Shown one piece after another: positions 20,701 through 29,671 of a stretch of 64,000 nucleotides of DNA (position 1 is the first letter of the stretch; the number at the start of each line of letters is the position of its first letter). The notes under the pieces were generated by a model. It did no database searches, had not been told where the DNA came from, and saw only the letters and a program-made list of their open reading frames with translations. Both the position numbers and the translations under genes were made by a program. Source of the stretch: Stutzerimonas nitrititolerans (GTDB lineage Bacteria > Pseudomonadota > Gammaproteobacteria > Pseudomonadales > Pseudomonadaceae); assembly GCF_003696285.1 (NCBI RefSeq), contig NZ_RFFL01000005.1, positions 1 to 64,000 on the forward strand, written 5' to 3'.

Positions 20701-21089
20701 GCGGTCGGCTCCAGTGGGTTGGATAGTTCGATCAGGTTCAGGTCCGGGTCGCGCAGGTAGACGGAGCGAATCGGTCCGATGGCGCCGGTACGCCGTACCG
20801 GGCCTTCGAGGATGGCGACGCCCTGGCGCTCGAGGTGCGCAATGACCTCTTCCAGCGGCGTGGCGACGATGAAGCAGAGATCCGCCGAGCCCGGCACCGG
20901 CCGCTCGGCCTTGGGCTCGAACTCGCGCCCGGCCTGGTGCAGGTTGATCTTTTGCCCGCCGAACGCCAGCGCCTTGCGCCCTTCGCCGAAGGTCACCGCC
21001 TGCATGCCGAGCACGCAGCTGTAGAAATCCGTCGTGACGTCGAGGTCGGCGACGGTCAGCACCAGATGGTCGAGATGACTGATCTGCAT
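20697..21089 (-). CDS. VOC (glyoxalase/dioxygenase) superfamily protein of the itaconate locus
   Basis: ATG 21087-21089 (MQISHLDHLVLTVADLDVTTDFY) with an AAAGGAGAGA ribosome site gives 130 residues; the longer open frame upstream runs through REP sequence and is rejected. Two beta-alpha-beta-beta-beta repeats of the VOC fold, with candidate metal ligands His (HLDHLVL), His (INLHQAG) and Glu (LNLIELSNP) near the C-terminus. Called a ring-cleaving dioxygenase-like protein in relatives; here the itaconate setting points to an isomerase, lactonase or lyase on a small acid. Overlaps the next gene by 4 bp. Confidence 0.8.
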   Translation of the reverse strand: MQISHLDHLVLTVADLDVTTDFYSCVLGMQAVTFGEGRKALAFGGQKINLHQAGREFEPKAERPVPGSADLCFIVATPLEEVIAHLERQGVAILEGPVRRTGAIGPIRSVYLRDPDLNLIELSNPLEPTA

Positions 21090-21121
21090 GGCGTCTCTCC
21101 TTTCGCTCCTTTGGTTGATCA

Positions 21122-21278
21122 TTCCCACGCTCCTGCGTGGGAACGCACCGCTCGGCACTCTGCGTCGGTGGTCGGTGCCCACGCAGTCGTAGAGTGGAAA
21201 ACGACCGCAGGTCTTTTCCACCAGCCGTGTCGCCTGTTCGTTACGCGTGGAAAAGGCTTCGCCGTTTTCCACCCTACG
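21122..21278. repeat. Cluster of REP-type palindromes between VOC and acyl-CoA dehydrogenase genes
   Basis: Two kinds. A short hairpin TTCCCACGC 21122-21130 with GCGTGGGAA 21135-21143 is a common Pseudomonas intergenic palindrome. CGTAGAGTGGAAAACG starting at 21188 and CGTTTTCCACCCTACG 21263-21278 are the paired arms of the GTAGGGTGGAAAACG family with one mismatch. No gene is visible in the 203-bp gap. Confidence 0.8.
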
Positions 21279-21292
21279 TTCGTTCGTCCTCG

Positions 21293-22456
21293 TTAAAACG
21301 AGCGCGGCAGCTCCAGCAGATGCTCGGCCACGTAGGAAAGAATCAGGTTGGTGGAGATTGGCGCCACCTGGTACAGCCGCGTCTCGCGGAACTTGCGCTC
21401 CACGTCGTATTCGTTGGCAAAGCCGAAGCCGCCGTGGGTCTGCAGGCAGGCGTTGGCCGCCTCCCACGAGGCTTTCGCCGCCAGGTACTTGGCCATGTTG
21501 GCGGCGGCACCGGCGTTACGCCCGGCGTCGTATTCCTCGCAGGCGCGCCAGCGCATCAGGTCGGCCGCCTCGATCTCGATGTGCGCTTCGGCGATGGGGA
21601 ACTGCACGCCCTGGTTCTGCCCGATCGGACGGCCGAACACCACGCGGTCGCGGGCGTACTGCGCCGACTTCTCGATGAACCAGCGGCCATCGCCGATGCA
21701 CTCGGCGGCGATCAGGGTGCGCTCGGCATTCAGGCCGTCGAGGATGTAACGGAAACCCTTGCCCTCTTCGCCGATCAGGCTGCTGGCCGGAATCTCCAGG
21801 TTGTCGAAGAACAGCTCGTTGGTCTCGTGGTTGACCATGTTGGCGATCGGCTGAACGGTCAGGCCGTTGCCGATGGCTTCACGCAGATCGACGAGGAAGA
21901 TCGACATGCCATCGGCCTTGCGCTGCACTTCAGCCAGCGGGGTGGTACGGGCCAGCAGGATCATCAGGTCCGAATGCTGGATGCGCGAGATCCACACCTT
22001 CTGGCCGTTGATGATGTACTTGTCGCCCTGCTTCACCGCCGTGGTCTTGATCTTGGTGGTGTCGGTGCCGGTGGTCGGCTCGGTCACGCCCATCGATTGC
22101 AGGCGCAACTCGCCGCTGGCCAGTTTCGGCAGGTAGTAGCGCTTCTGTTCCTCGCTGCCGTTACGCAGCAGGGTGAACATGTTGTACATCTGCCCGTGCA
22201 CGGTGCCGGAGTTGCCGCCGCAGCGGTTGACCTCTTCGAGGATGATCGAGGCTTCGGCCAGGCCCAGGCCCGAGCCGCCGTACTCTTCCGGGATCATCGC
22301 CGACAGCCAGCCGGCTTCGGTCAGTGCGGTGACGAAGGCTTCGGGAAAGCCCTTCTCCTCGTCGATCTTGCGCCAGTACTCGGCGGGGAACTCGGCGCAG
22401 AGGGCACGCACGCCTTCGCGGATAGCGTTGTATTCGTCGTTCAGGTACGGGTTCAT
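21293..22456 (-). CDS. Acyl-CoA dehydrogenase of the itaconate locus
   Basis: 387 residues, normal for the flavin-dependent acyl-CoA dehydrogenase family. Seen: MGVTEPTTGTDTTKIKTTAV (FAD/substrate loop), GQKVWISR, the AECIGDGRWFIEKSAQYARDRVVFG helix and LQTHGGFGFANEYDVERKFRE near the C-terminus, where the family places its binding residues. In the itaconate operon it may handle saturated C5 relatives such as methylsuccinyl-CoA; this is an inference. REP elements flank the gene on both sides, so its mRNA is set apart from its neighbours. Confidence 0.88.
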   Translation of the reverse strand: MNPYLNDEYNAIREGVRALCAEFPAEYWRKIDEEKGFPEAFVTALTEAGWLSAMIPEEYGGSGLGLAEASIILEEVNRCGGNSGTVHGQMYNMFTLLRNGSEEQKRYYLPKLASGELRLQSMGVTEPTTGTDTTKIKTTAVKQGDKYIINGQKVWISRIQHSDLMILLARTTPLAEVQRKADGMSIFLVDLREAIGNGLTVQPIANMVNHETNELFFDNLEIPASSLIGEEGKGFRYILDGLNAERTLIAAECIGDGRWFIEKSAQYARDRVVFGRPIGQNQGVQFPIAEAHIEIEAADLMRWRACEEYDAGRNAGAAANMAKYLAAKASWEAANACLQTHGGFGFANEYDVERKFRETRLYQVAPISTNLILSYVAEHLLELPRSF

Positions 22457-22477
22457 ATTGATTCCTCAAATTCCAGG

Positions 22478-22535
22478 GTAGGAGCGAGCTTGCTCGCGAA
22501 GAGTGGACTCGGTTCGCGAGCAAGCTCGCTCCTAC
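22478..22535. repeat. REP palindrome (GTAGGAGCGAGCTTGCTCGCGAA family)
   Basis: A perfect 23-bp inverted repeat: left arm 22478-22500, right arm 22513-22535, with a 12-nt spacer. Each arm is itself palindromic at GAGCGAGCTTGCTC. It lies between the acyl-CoA dehydrogenase gene and ich. A second copy is at 35545-35614. Confidence 0.9.
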
Positions 22536-22601
22536 GGATGTCCGTTTGTCCCTCACTCTGCACCTCGGAAAGAAGTCAGAGGTGAGGGGCTGGCGTCCGC
22601 C

Positions 22602-23429
22602 TCACTCGAACTCCACCTCGGCCTTCTGCGCGATGCCATCGGCATTGCCGGCCCAGAGTTCGGCCTTGCCCGGCGCCACGATGCGACCACCCACTTCGAA
22701 CGGTTGCGGCGCGATCAGCGGGCGCAGGCCGCGGTAGGCGAAGCGGCGCAGACGCGCGTCGGGGTTGGCGCGGCAGAAAGCGCGCAGGTTCAGCGTGGCG
22801 ATCAGCGGGCCGTGCACCACCAGCCCCGGGTAGCCCTCGGTCTCGGTGACGTAGGGCCAGTCGTAATGAATCCGGTGGCCGTTGAAGGTGACTGCCGAGT
22901 AACGGAACAGCAGTGTCGGCGTCGGCTCCACCGCTTCGCGCCAGTCGCCGATTGGCAAGGGCTCGCTGCCGGACAGCTTCGGCGGGCTCGGCTCGCGGTA
23001 GACGATGTCCTGCTCCTCGCGGATGGCCAGGCGGCCGTCCTGGGAATAGTCGTGGCGCAGGGTGACGAACAGCAGTGCGCCCGTGCGGCCAACCTTTTCC
23101 ACGACGTCGAGAATGGTGGTGGTGCGGCTGGCTTCGCCGCCGACTTTCAGCGGCTCGTGGAACTCCAGACGTCCGCCGGCCCACATGCGGTTGCGGTCGC
23201 CGGCCGGAGGCAGAAAGCCGCCCCGCGCCGGGTGGCCATCCTGGCCGAGACCGGCCTCGGCCATCGTGTCCTGGAAGAAGCACCACTGCCACAGTGGTGG
23301 CAAGGGCTCGCCATGGCCCGGATTCGGCTCGCCGAACGTCGCGGCGATACGCTGGATCAGGTTGCGGCTCAGTTGATCGTGAACATCCTGGGTGCGCCCG
23401 ATCCAGGCAGTCAAAGCAGAGTCGGTCAT
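22602..23429 (-). CDS. ich: Itaconyl-CoA hydratase (FAS1/MaoC-like hot-dog dehydratase)
   Basis: ATG 23427-23429 (MTDSALTAWIGRTQDVHDQL) gives 275 residues; the earlier start at 23507 lies in promoter sequence. A double hot-dog protein: the first half carries PLPPLWQWCFFQDTMAEAGLGQDGHPARGGFLPP and RMWAGGRLEFHEPL, the second carries NGHRIHYDWPYVTETEGYPGLVVHGPL, with the conserved VHGPL helix of MaoC-type hydratases. Hydrates itaconyl-CoA to citramalyl-CoA for Ccl. First gene of the itaconate operon, divergent from the LysR gene at 23554. Confidence 0.88.
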   Translation of the reverse strand: MTDSALTAWIGRTQDVHDQLSRNLIQRIAATFGEPNPGHGEPLPPLWQWCFFQDTMAEAGLGQDGHPARGGFLPPAGDRNRMWAGGRLEFHEPLKVGGEASRTTTILDVVEKVGRTGALLFVTLRHDYSQDGRLAIREEQDIVYREPSPPKLSGSEPLPIGDWREAVEPTPTLLFRYSAVTFNGHRIHYDWPYVTETEGYPGLVVHGPLIATLNLRAFCRANPDARLRRFAYRGLRPLIAPQPFEVGGRIVAPGKAELWAGNADGIAQKAEVEFE

Positions 23430-23509
23430 CGCTTGTGGTCCGCGCTGTGTTGTTTTGCCGCAGGATGCAACGAAGCCGGCGTTCCGAGAATTTGTATTTA
23501 CCGACACCA

Positions 23510-23530
23510 GCGTTCGGCTATGCTGAACGC
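23510..23530. promoter_or_regulatory. Candidate LysR-binding palindrome in the itaconate divergent promoter
   Basis: GCGTTC 23510-23515, nine bases, GAACGC 23525-23530: an inverted repeat containing TTC-N9-GAA (T-N11-A core). Further GCGTTC-like half-sites are at about 23479 and 23531. It lies between ich and the LysR gene, 23 bp before the latter's start codon, a common place for an autoregulatory site. Confidence 0.5.
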
Positions 23531-23553
23531 CGTTCCCTCAATCGGACAGCACC

Positions 23554-24450
23554 ATGCACTTCGCCCTGGCCGACCTGCGCCTGTTCATCCATATCGCCGA
23601 ATCCCCCAGCCTGACCCAGGGTGCACGGCGCGCGCATCTCTCGCCGGCCGCTGCCAGCGCGCGCATCAAGGCGCTGGAAGGCCAGCTCGACACCCGCCTG
23701 CTGTACCGCGACAGCCGCGGCGTGGAACTGACCCCGGCCGGCCACAAGCTGCTGCAACATGCCCGCCTGATCATGCGTCAGGTGGACTACCTGAAGAGCG
23801 AGTTCACCGAATACGGCACCGACCAGGCGGGGCATATCCGCATCTTCGCCAACACCACGGCGGTCACCGAGTTTCTGCCGGAGGTGCTGGCCGGCTTTCT
23901 TGCCAAGCGCCCCGGCGTCACGGTGGACCTGCAGGAGAAGCTCAGCCGCGACATCGTCCGCGGCGTGCTGGACGGTTCCACGGACATGGGCATCATCGCC
24001 GGCCCGGTGCAGGCCGAGGGCCTGCAGGTCCTGCACTTCAGCACCGACCGCCTGCTGCTGGCGCTGCCCGTAGGGCATCCGCTGGCGACGGAAAAGAAGG
24101 TAACCCTGCGCCAGACCCTGACTTACCAGCACATCGGCCTGCACGAAGGCAGCACCCTGTTGAGCTTCCTGCGCGATCAGGTCGAGCGGCTGGGTGGCAA
24201 TCTGTCGTTGCGCATCCAGGTTTCCAGCTTCGAAGCCGTGTGCCGGATGATCGAGGCCGGCGTCGGCATCGGCATCATCCCTGAATCGGCGGGTCGCCGG
24301 CACAGCCGCACCATGCGCCTGGCCATGGTCGAGCTGGACGAGCCCTGGGCGGTGCGCGAACGCAGCATCCTGGTACGCGAGCTGGACGCGCTACCCGGCA
24401 GCGTGCGGGCCTTGATCGCCACGCTCAAGGGCGAAGAGACGTCTGCCTGA
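23554..24450 (+). CDS. LysR-family regulator of the itaconate locus
   Basis: 298 residues. Winged helix at about residues 1-60 (MHFALADLRLFIHIAESPSLTQGARRAHLSPAAASARIKALE), then the effector-binding domain (AGHIRIFANTTAVTEFLPEVLAGFL through VCRMIEAGVGIGIIPES). Divergent from ich, matching the position of the itaconate-responsive LysR regulator in P. aeruginosa as I recall. Probably activates the seven-gene operon in response to itaconate or itaconyl-CoA (inference). Resembles the LysR protein at 12603-13517, suggesting the two modules share regulatory ancestry. Confidence 0.9.
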   Translation: MHFALADLRLFIHIAESPSLTQGARRAHLSPAAASARIKALEGQLDTRLLYRDSRGVELTPAGHKLLQHARLIMRQVDYLKSEFTEYGTDQAGHIRIFANTTAVTEFLPEVLAGFLAKRPGVTVDLQEKLSRDIVRGVLDGSTDMGIIAGPVQAEGLQVLHFSTDRLLLALPVGHPLATEKKVTLRQTLTYQHIGLHEGSTLLSFLRDQVERLGGNLSLRIQVSSFEAVCRMIEAGVGIGIIPESAGRRHSRTMRLAMVELDEPWAVRERSILVRELDALPGSVRALIATLKGEETSA

Positions 24451-24643
24451 GGTGAACCCGGGGCAGGCTTACCGAGTCTGCTGAAAGACACCGCTTCGGT
24501 TGCCCGCGTGTCGATCACGCGACAGGCAATCCATCGATCAGGCCGATCGACGCAAATTCATCGGCTTATCCAGGCTGTTTCGAAGGCGAGCACGGCGACT
24601 GTGCCACTTGCCATTCCGGCTCACTCGTTTAAGGTTGTTTGCC

Positions 24644-25942
24644 ATGAGGACCTTGTTAGCCCCCATCAGCTCGCTGCTCGCAGGAGTTGCGCTGCTTCTG
24701 CTCGGCCATGGCCTGCTCAATACCCTGCTGACGCTTCGCGGCGTAGCCGAGGGCTACTCCACGGGCATGGTCGGCCTGCTGATGTCAGGTTACTTCGCGG
24801 GCTTTCTCATCGGCACCTGGCTGGCCCCTTCGCTGATTCGTCGCGTCGGGCACATTCGCACCTTCGCCTTCTACGCAGGGGTGGCGACGGTGGTGGTGCT
24901 GCTGCACGTGCTGATCGTCAATCCCTGGGTCTGGCTGGCATTGCGGCTGCTCTATGGCGTCGCGCTGGTCACGCTGTACATGGTCATCGAAAGCTGGCTC
25001 AACGCCCAGGTCAGCGGCGAGAAGCGTGGCCAGGTGTTCGCCCTCTACATGGCCGTGAACCTCGGCGCGCTGGCGGCGGCGCAACAGCTGCTGAGCCTCG
25101 ACAGCCCCATGGCGTTCACCCTGTTCGCCCTGTCGTCCATGCTGATCTGCGCGGCGCTGATGCCGATCACCCTCACCCGCCAGGCACAACCGGTGCAGCC
25201 GGAAATGCCGCCCACCGACCTGCTGCAGCTGGCTCGTATCGCCCCCTTGCCACTGATGGGCGCCGGCATATCTGGGTTCTCCCTCGGCGGCTTCTGGGGC
25301 CTGGCTCCGGTCTACGCCAGCCAGGTGGGCTTCGATGCGGCCGGGGTCGGCCTGCTGATGAGCGTGACGATTCTTGGCGGCGCCGTGCTGCAATGGCCCA
25401 TCGGGATATTTTCCGACAAGCACGAACGGCGTGTGGTGATGCTCTGGGTGGTGGCCATCGCCGCGCTGCTCGCTCTGGTGATCGCCCCGCTGACGGCCAG
25501 CCCGCTGTTGCTGGGGCTGATGTTCATCTGGGGTGGCCTGGCCTTCTCGATCTATTCCATCGCGGTGGCGCAGATGGTCGACCAACTGCATCCCGATGAA
25601 ATCCTCTCGGGATCCAGCGGTTTGCTGCTGGCCAACGGCTTCGGTGCCGCCCTCGGCCCGGTGGTGGCCGGCGGCCTGATGCATCTGGCCGGCCCCATTG
25701 CCCTGCCGCTGTTCTTCGCCGTGAGCCTGGGCGTGCTGGCGCTCTACTCGTTCTGGCGGCCACGTCGAGTCATGGATCTGGTAACGGAGCCGCCAGGGCA
25801 TTTCACCCCGATGCTGCGCACCAGCCCAACAGTAATGGAACTGATGCCCGACGCTCCCGAAGGCGTCGCCCAGGAGCCGGCCAACGAAGAAGAACTGGAC
25901 GACATGGCCATCCCGGAGCCGGAGCAACGCACCGGTTCCTGA
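24644..25942 (+). CDS. MFS transporter, YcaD-like
   Basis: ATG 24644 (MRTLLAPISSLLAGVALLLLGHGLLNTLL) gives 432 residues with twelve predicted membrane segments; the frame is open further upstream, but that part lacks membrane character. Seen: the MFS loop RRVGHIRTF after TM2, FSDKHERRVVM between TM8 and TM9, and an acidic C-terminal tail of about 50 residues. Similar to the YcaD/YfkF sugar-or-drug type family; substrate unknown. It converges with arfB with 12 bp between stops. Transcription may begin in the about 190 bp after the LysR gene. Confidence 0.85.
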   Translation: MRTLLAPISSLLAGVALLLLGHGLLNTLLTLRGVAEGYSTGMVGLLMSGYFAGFLIGTWLAPSLIRRVGHIRTFAFYAGVATVVVLLHVLIVNPWVWLALRLLYGVALVTLYMVIESWLNAQVSGEKRGQVFALYMAVNLGALAAAQQLLSLDSPMAFTLFALSSMLICAALMPITLTRQAQPVQPEMPPTDLLQLARIAPLPLMGAGISGFSLGGFWGLAPVYASQVGFDAAGVGLLMSVTILGGAVLQWPIGIFSDKHERRVVMLWVVAIAALLALVIAPLTASPLLLGLMFIWGGLAFSIYSIAVAQMVDQLHPDEILSGSSGLLLANGFGAALGPVVAGGLMHLAGPIALPLFFAVSLGVLALYSFWRPRRVMDLVTEPPGHFTPMLRTSPTVMELMPDAPEGVAQEPANEEELDDMAIPEPEQRTGS

Positions 25943-25954
25943 GACGCCGAGCGA

Positions 25955-26368
25955 TCAGAAATCCACCCGCCCACGCCCGGCCTTGATTGCACCCCGCTTG
26001 CTCTTGCCCTCCAGCCTGCGCTTTTTCGAGGCGAGGGTCGGGCGCGTCGGGCGCCGGGTTTTCTCGACTGTCGCTGCGCTGCGAATCAGTTCGACCAACC
26101 GCTCCAGCGCATCGGCGCGGTTCTGTTCCTGGGTTCGATACTGCTGGGCCTTGAGAATGATCACGCCATCGCCGGTGATGCGGCTGTCGCGCAATGCCAG
26201 CAGCCGCTCCTTGTAGAAGGCCGGCAGCGATGAAGCCTTGATATCGAAGCGCAGGTGCACCGCGCTGGAGACCTTGTTGACGTTCTGCCCACCGGCACCC
26301 TGAGCGCGGATCGCGTTCAGTTCGATCTCGCTGTCGGGCAGTTGCACGGCGTTGGAGATTTCCAGCAT
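25955..26368 (-). CDS. arfB: Alternative ribosome-rescue factor ArfB (YaeJ)
   Basis: 137 residues. Contains the release-factor catalytic motif GAGGQNVNK (GGQ at about residues 24-26) and a lysine/arginine-rich C-terminal tail ([20 protein letters not shown] and onward), which in ArfB enters the empty mRNA channel of stalled ribosomes. It has no codon-recognition domain, unlike RF1 and RF2, so it is a rescue hydrolase. The ATG at 26366-26368 gives the expected family length. Confidence 0.95.
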   Translation of the reverse strand: MLEISNAVQLPDSEIELNAIRAQGAGGQNVNKVSSAVHLRFDIKASSLPAFYKERLLALRDSRITGDGVIILKAQQYRTQEQNRADALERLVELIRSAATVEKTRRPTRPTLASKKRRLEGKSKRGAIKAGRGRVDF

Positions 26369-26506
26369 GACTTGCCTTCGTTGCAGGGATGGACAGCAGC
26401 ATTGTCCTACGGCCCGGCCGCCGTCGACACGCTTTTACATGATTTCCCGCCGAAACATCATGGCGCTTCAGCTAAGGTGTTGCACCACGCGTAACCGGAA
26501 CCTTTC

Positions 26507-27547
26507 ATGGACTCGATCACCCAGGCCCTTCTGGGCGCCAGCGTACAGGCCTCCTTGCTGGGGCGCTGGCAAGGCCGCAAGTCGCTGCTCTATGGCGCCA
26601 TGCTCGGCACCCTGCCCGACCTCGACGTGCTCATCGACTTCGGCGACGCGGTCGCCAATACGACCTACCACCGTGGTTTCAGCCATTCGCTGTTCGTCCT
26701 CAGCGTGCTGGCGGTAGCGCTGGCCTGGCTGATCCGGCGAATACGTCCGCACCCGGACTATTCCGGCATGCGCCTGTTCCTCACGCTCTGGCTGGTGCTG
26801 ATCACCCACGTGACGCTGGACGCCTTCACCAGTTACGGCACGCAACTGCTATGGCCACTTACCTCGGCGCCCATCGCCTGGTCCAGCGTGTTCATCATCG
26901 ACCCGCTGTACAGCGTGCCACTGCTACTGGCCGTACTGGCCGGTGCGATAGCCGGCTTTGGCGGCCGGGCGACCCGCTGGAAGACCGCGGCGCTGATCCT
27001 GTCCACGCTGTATCTGGGCTTTACCCTGACCGGCAAGCAGATGGCGGAACGCCGCGTCGAAGCCGTTCTGACGCGTAACGACCTGCAAGCCCAGCAGCTG
27101 TTCAGCACGCCGACGCCCTTCAACAGCCTGCTCTGGCGCGTGATCCTGGTGGACGGCGAGGATTACTACGAAACGCTGGTCGGCTGGTTCGACACGGCGC
27201 CACCCGAGCTGGTCCGCCTGCCACGCAACGAAGGGCTCGCGACGGTGCTGGCCGACTCGCCGCAGCATGAACGCCTGCAGTGGTTTACCGGCGGCGTAAT
27301 GCGCTATGACGTGATCGACGACCTGCTGCTGGTCACCGATCTGCGACTGGGCATGACCGGCTTTCACCCTTTCCGTTTTGCCCTGGCCGAACGAGTGGCC
27401 GATGACTGGCGGCTGATCGACCATGTCGAACGGCTGCCCAGCGAGCGCGGCGACATGGATCGGCTCCGGCAGATCTGGCAACGCATCTGGCAGCAGCAAC
27501 CAGAATTGCCGCTGGCCGAATGGGCCAGCGCTCTCGAGCATCGCTAG
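26507..27547 (+). CDS. Membrane-bound metal-dependent hydrolase (YdjM/DUF457 family)
   Basis: 346 residues. N-terminal half has about four membrane segments and the conserved HRGFSHS and TLPDLDVLIDF motifs that mark this family of predicted membrane metal-dependent hydrolases; the C-terminal about 170 residues form a soluble domain (FNSLLWRVILVDGEDYYETL). Starts MDSITQALLGASVQASLLG, with the typical DxxTQAxLG opening. Converges with the chemoreceptor gene with 14 bp between stops. The biochemical substrate is unknown. Confidence 0.85.
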   Translation: MDSITQALLGASVQASLLGRWQGRKSLLYGAMLGTLPDLDVLIDFGDAVANTTYHRGFSHSLFVLSVLAVALAWLIRRIRPHPDYSGMRLFLTLWLVLITHVTLDAFTSYGTQLLWPLTSAPIAWSSVFIIDPLYSVPLLLAVLAGAIAGFGGRATRWKTAALILSTLYLGFTLTGKQMAERRVEAVLTRNDLQAQQLFSTPTPFNSLLWRVILVDGEDYYETLVGWFDTAPPELVRLPRNEGLATVLADSPQHERLQWFTGGVMRYDVIDDLLLVTDLRLGMTGFHPFRFALAERVADDWRLIDHVERLPSERGDMDRLRQIWQRIWQQQPELPLAEWASALEHR

Positions 27548-27561
27548 CCCAGGTTCCGGCG

Positions 27562-29508
27562 TCAGGTGCGGAACTGGCCGACCAGCCCTTGCAGTTCGGT
27601 ACCCAGGCGAGCCAGTTCGGCGCTGGCGCTGGCGGTCTGTTCGCTGGCGCTAGCGCTCTGCTCGCCGATGTCGTGCACCCGCGTCACGCTCTCGGAAATG
27701 TTTTCCGCCACGGCACTCTGCTCTTCCGCCGCCGCGGCGATCTGCTGGTTCATCTGCTCGATGGTGGACACCGACTCGGTGATATGACCCAGCGCCGCGC
27801 CGGCTTCGTTGGCCAACTCGACGGTGCGCTGGGTGAGATTGCGGCTGCTCTGCATCTGCTCGACCGCCTGCTGCGCAACGCGCTGCAGATTGCCGATCAG
27901 GCCTTCGATTTCCTCGGTGGAATCATGGGTGCGCCGCGCCAGTGCCCGCACTTCATCGGCCACCACGGCGAAACCACGGCCCTGCTCGCCGGCGCGTGCC
28001 GCTTCGATGGCAGCGTTGAGCGCCAGCAGGTTGGTCTGCTCGGCGACCGCGCGGATGACTTCCAGCACGCTGCCGATGCGCCCGCTTTCGGCGTGCAGCG
28101 CCTCGATGGCATGGGCCGACTGCTCGACCTCGCCGGCGAGATTGCCGACCTGCCCCGCCGCATCCTGCACCACCAGATCACCCTGGCGCGCCTGCCGATC
28201 GGCCTCTCGCGCCGCAAGCGATGCCCGCTCGGCGTTCTGCGCCACTTCCTGCACGGTGGCTGCCATCTGGTGAATGGCGGTCACCACCTGTTCGGTTTCG
28301 ACGCGCTGCTTCTGCACACCGGCACTGGTCTGCGCGGTCACCGCGGAAAGCTGCTCGGCGGCCGTGGCGATCTGCGAAACGCCGCCGCCGATACGCCCGA
28401 TCAGCGTGCGCAGGCTCTGCGTCATGTCGGCCATGGCCTGTTGCAGCTGACCCAGTTCGTCCCGTCGCGTGACCGTCTGCGACTGGGTGAGATCACCACT
28501 GGCCACCCGCTGCGCCAGTTGCACGGTGTAGCGCAGCGGCACCAGGATCATCCGGGTGATGGTCGCGGCGGCCAGCAGGCCGAACAGCACCGCCAGCACC
28601 GTGATCACCACAAGCAACACGTTGGCCCGGCTGCGTTGCTCGTGCATCGCCGCGGTGGAAAGGGCCAGGGCTTCGTCGACAACCGCGATGACCACCTGCG
28701 ACTGCTCGGCCATCGCCTGCTCGAGGGCAACGCGCTCGCCGCGGTTGCGGCGGAACTCGGCGAAGGTTTCCTGATAGTTCACCAGCGCACCCAGGGCGCC
28801 GTCCATGGTGGTTTTCTGGTCGTCGTTGAGCCAGATCTTCAGGCCGCCGCCGATCCGGGTGACATCCTCGTAGATTTCGTTCCAGCGCTCCACGGCCGCT
28901 TCGGAACCGTTGCTGATGAAGACATTTTCCAGGGTACGCAGGTCAAGCACGTTCTTGGTCAGCCCCGAGGTCGCCTCGGCGATGGTCAGCGGATCGCTGC
29001 CCTTGAGGCGGTCGCCCTCCAGCCGGAGCAGGCGCACGGCATCGTACATATCGAGTTCGATGAACTCGAACTCCTCGCGGCTGAGCTGCGCGGCCTGTTC
29101 CATCCGGGCGCGCATCTGGATGCCCTGGCCGATCAACTCGCGATATCGGGAAAACTGCTGCGCATAATCGGCTGCGGCCGCGCGGATCTTCTGCAGATGC
29201 GCCTGGCTTTCACCGGCCGAAGCCGCAGCCAGCTGGTCCAGTTCGCGATTGAGCTTGGCCATGGTTTCGCCCAGCGCAGTGGCCGAGGCCTCGCTGCGGG
29301 TCAGCGCATAGTCGCGCTCCAGGCCACGCGCCGCATGGATCGCCGCATCGATGCTGGCCAGCTGGTTCATCTGGCTGGCACGGGTGACGTTCGAGTCGAC
29401 CACATAGAAACCGGTACCGGCCACCGCCAGGGTCAGTAGAAGCACGGTGGCGAAACCCAGCAGCAATTTCTTGCCGACGGAAAGATTGGTGAGGATAGCG
29501 AACTGCAT
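27562..29508 (-). CDS. Methyl-accepting chemotaxis protein with helical bimodular (HBM-like) sensor
   Basis: 648 residues. TM1 at about 12-33, a periplasmic all-helical sensor of about 250 residues (including [15 protein letters not shown]), TM2 at about 295-317, HAMP domain, then a full-length signalling domain with the hairpin tip [20 protein letters not shown] and [16 protein letters not shown]. The large helical sensor resembles HBM receptors such as P. putida McpS, which respond to TCA-cycle acids; ligand specificity here is an inference. The receptor sits close to fumC and the dicarboxylate catabolic genes, which would fit organic-acid taxis. No C-terminal CheR-binding pentapeptide is obvious. 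Confidence 0.92.
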   Translation of the reverse strand: MQFAILTNLSVGKKLLLGFATVLLLTLAVAGTGFYVVDSNVTRASQMNQLASIDAAIHAARGLERDYALTRSEASATALGETMAKLNRELDQLAAASAGESQAHLQKIRAAAADYAQQFSRYRELIGQGIQMRARMEQAAQLSREEFEFIELDMYDAVRLLRLEGDRLKGSDPLTIAEATSGLTKNVLDLRTLENVFISNGSEAAVERWNEIYEDVTRIGGGLKIWLNDDQKTTMDGALGALVNYQETFAEFRRNRGERVALEQAMAEQSQVVIAVVDEALALSTAAMHEQRSRANVLLVVITVLAVLFGLLAAATITRMILVPLRYTVQLAQRVASGDLTQSQTVTRRDELGQLQQAMADMTQSLRTLIGRIGGGVSQIATAAEQLSAVTAQTSAGVQKQRVETEQVVTAIHQMAATVQEVAQNAERASLAAREADRQARQGDLVVQDAAGQVGNLAGEVEQSAHAIEALHAESGRIGSVLEVIRAVAEQTNLLALNAAIEAARAGEQGRGFAVVADEVRALARRTHDSTEEIEGLIGNLQRVAQQAVEQMQSSRNLTQRTVELANEAGAALGHITESVSTIEQMNQQIAAAAEEQSAVAENISESVTRVHDIGEQSASASEQTASASAELARLGTELQGLVGQFRT

Positions 29509-29671
29509 CGTGGCGTCCTGAAAAAACGTGCTCAGTCATTGATCGGCAGCGCCGAACCAAAGTGAAGGCAAAAATCCGGCGCCATTAAAACAATCTGTAC
29601 AGGCCAATGGCCAGCCTTTACTGAAAAGTCCCACCAGTGGCGCTTCAGACCTGCGTAGCGCTGCGCATTTC

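Noticed and set aside
17986..20760. 924-codon open frame on the plus strand across ict and the MmgE/PrpD gene
   Set aside because: Shadow of minus-strand genes; runs through a REP pair and has the same biased composition as the other antisense frames.
20697..21467. Longer version of the VOC protein starting upstream at 21467
   Set aside because: The added part translates REP palindromes; ATG 21089 has a strong ribosome site and begins exactly at the VOC domain.
22478..22535. CRISPR-like repeat
   Set aside because: It is a single inverted pair with a 12-nt spacer, not a series of direct repeats with unique spacers; it matches the REP family also present at 35545.
27520..29439. 639-codon frame opposite the chemoreceptor gene
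   Set aside because: Composition bias from GC-rich third positions; no protein features, whereas the minus strand encodes a full chemoreceptor.
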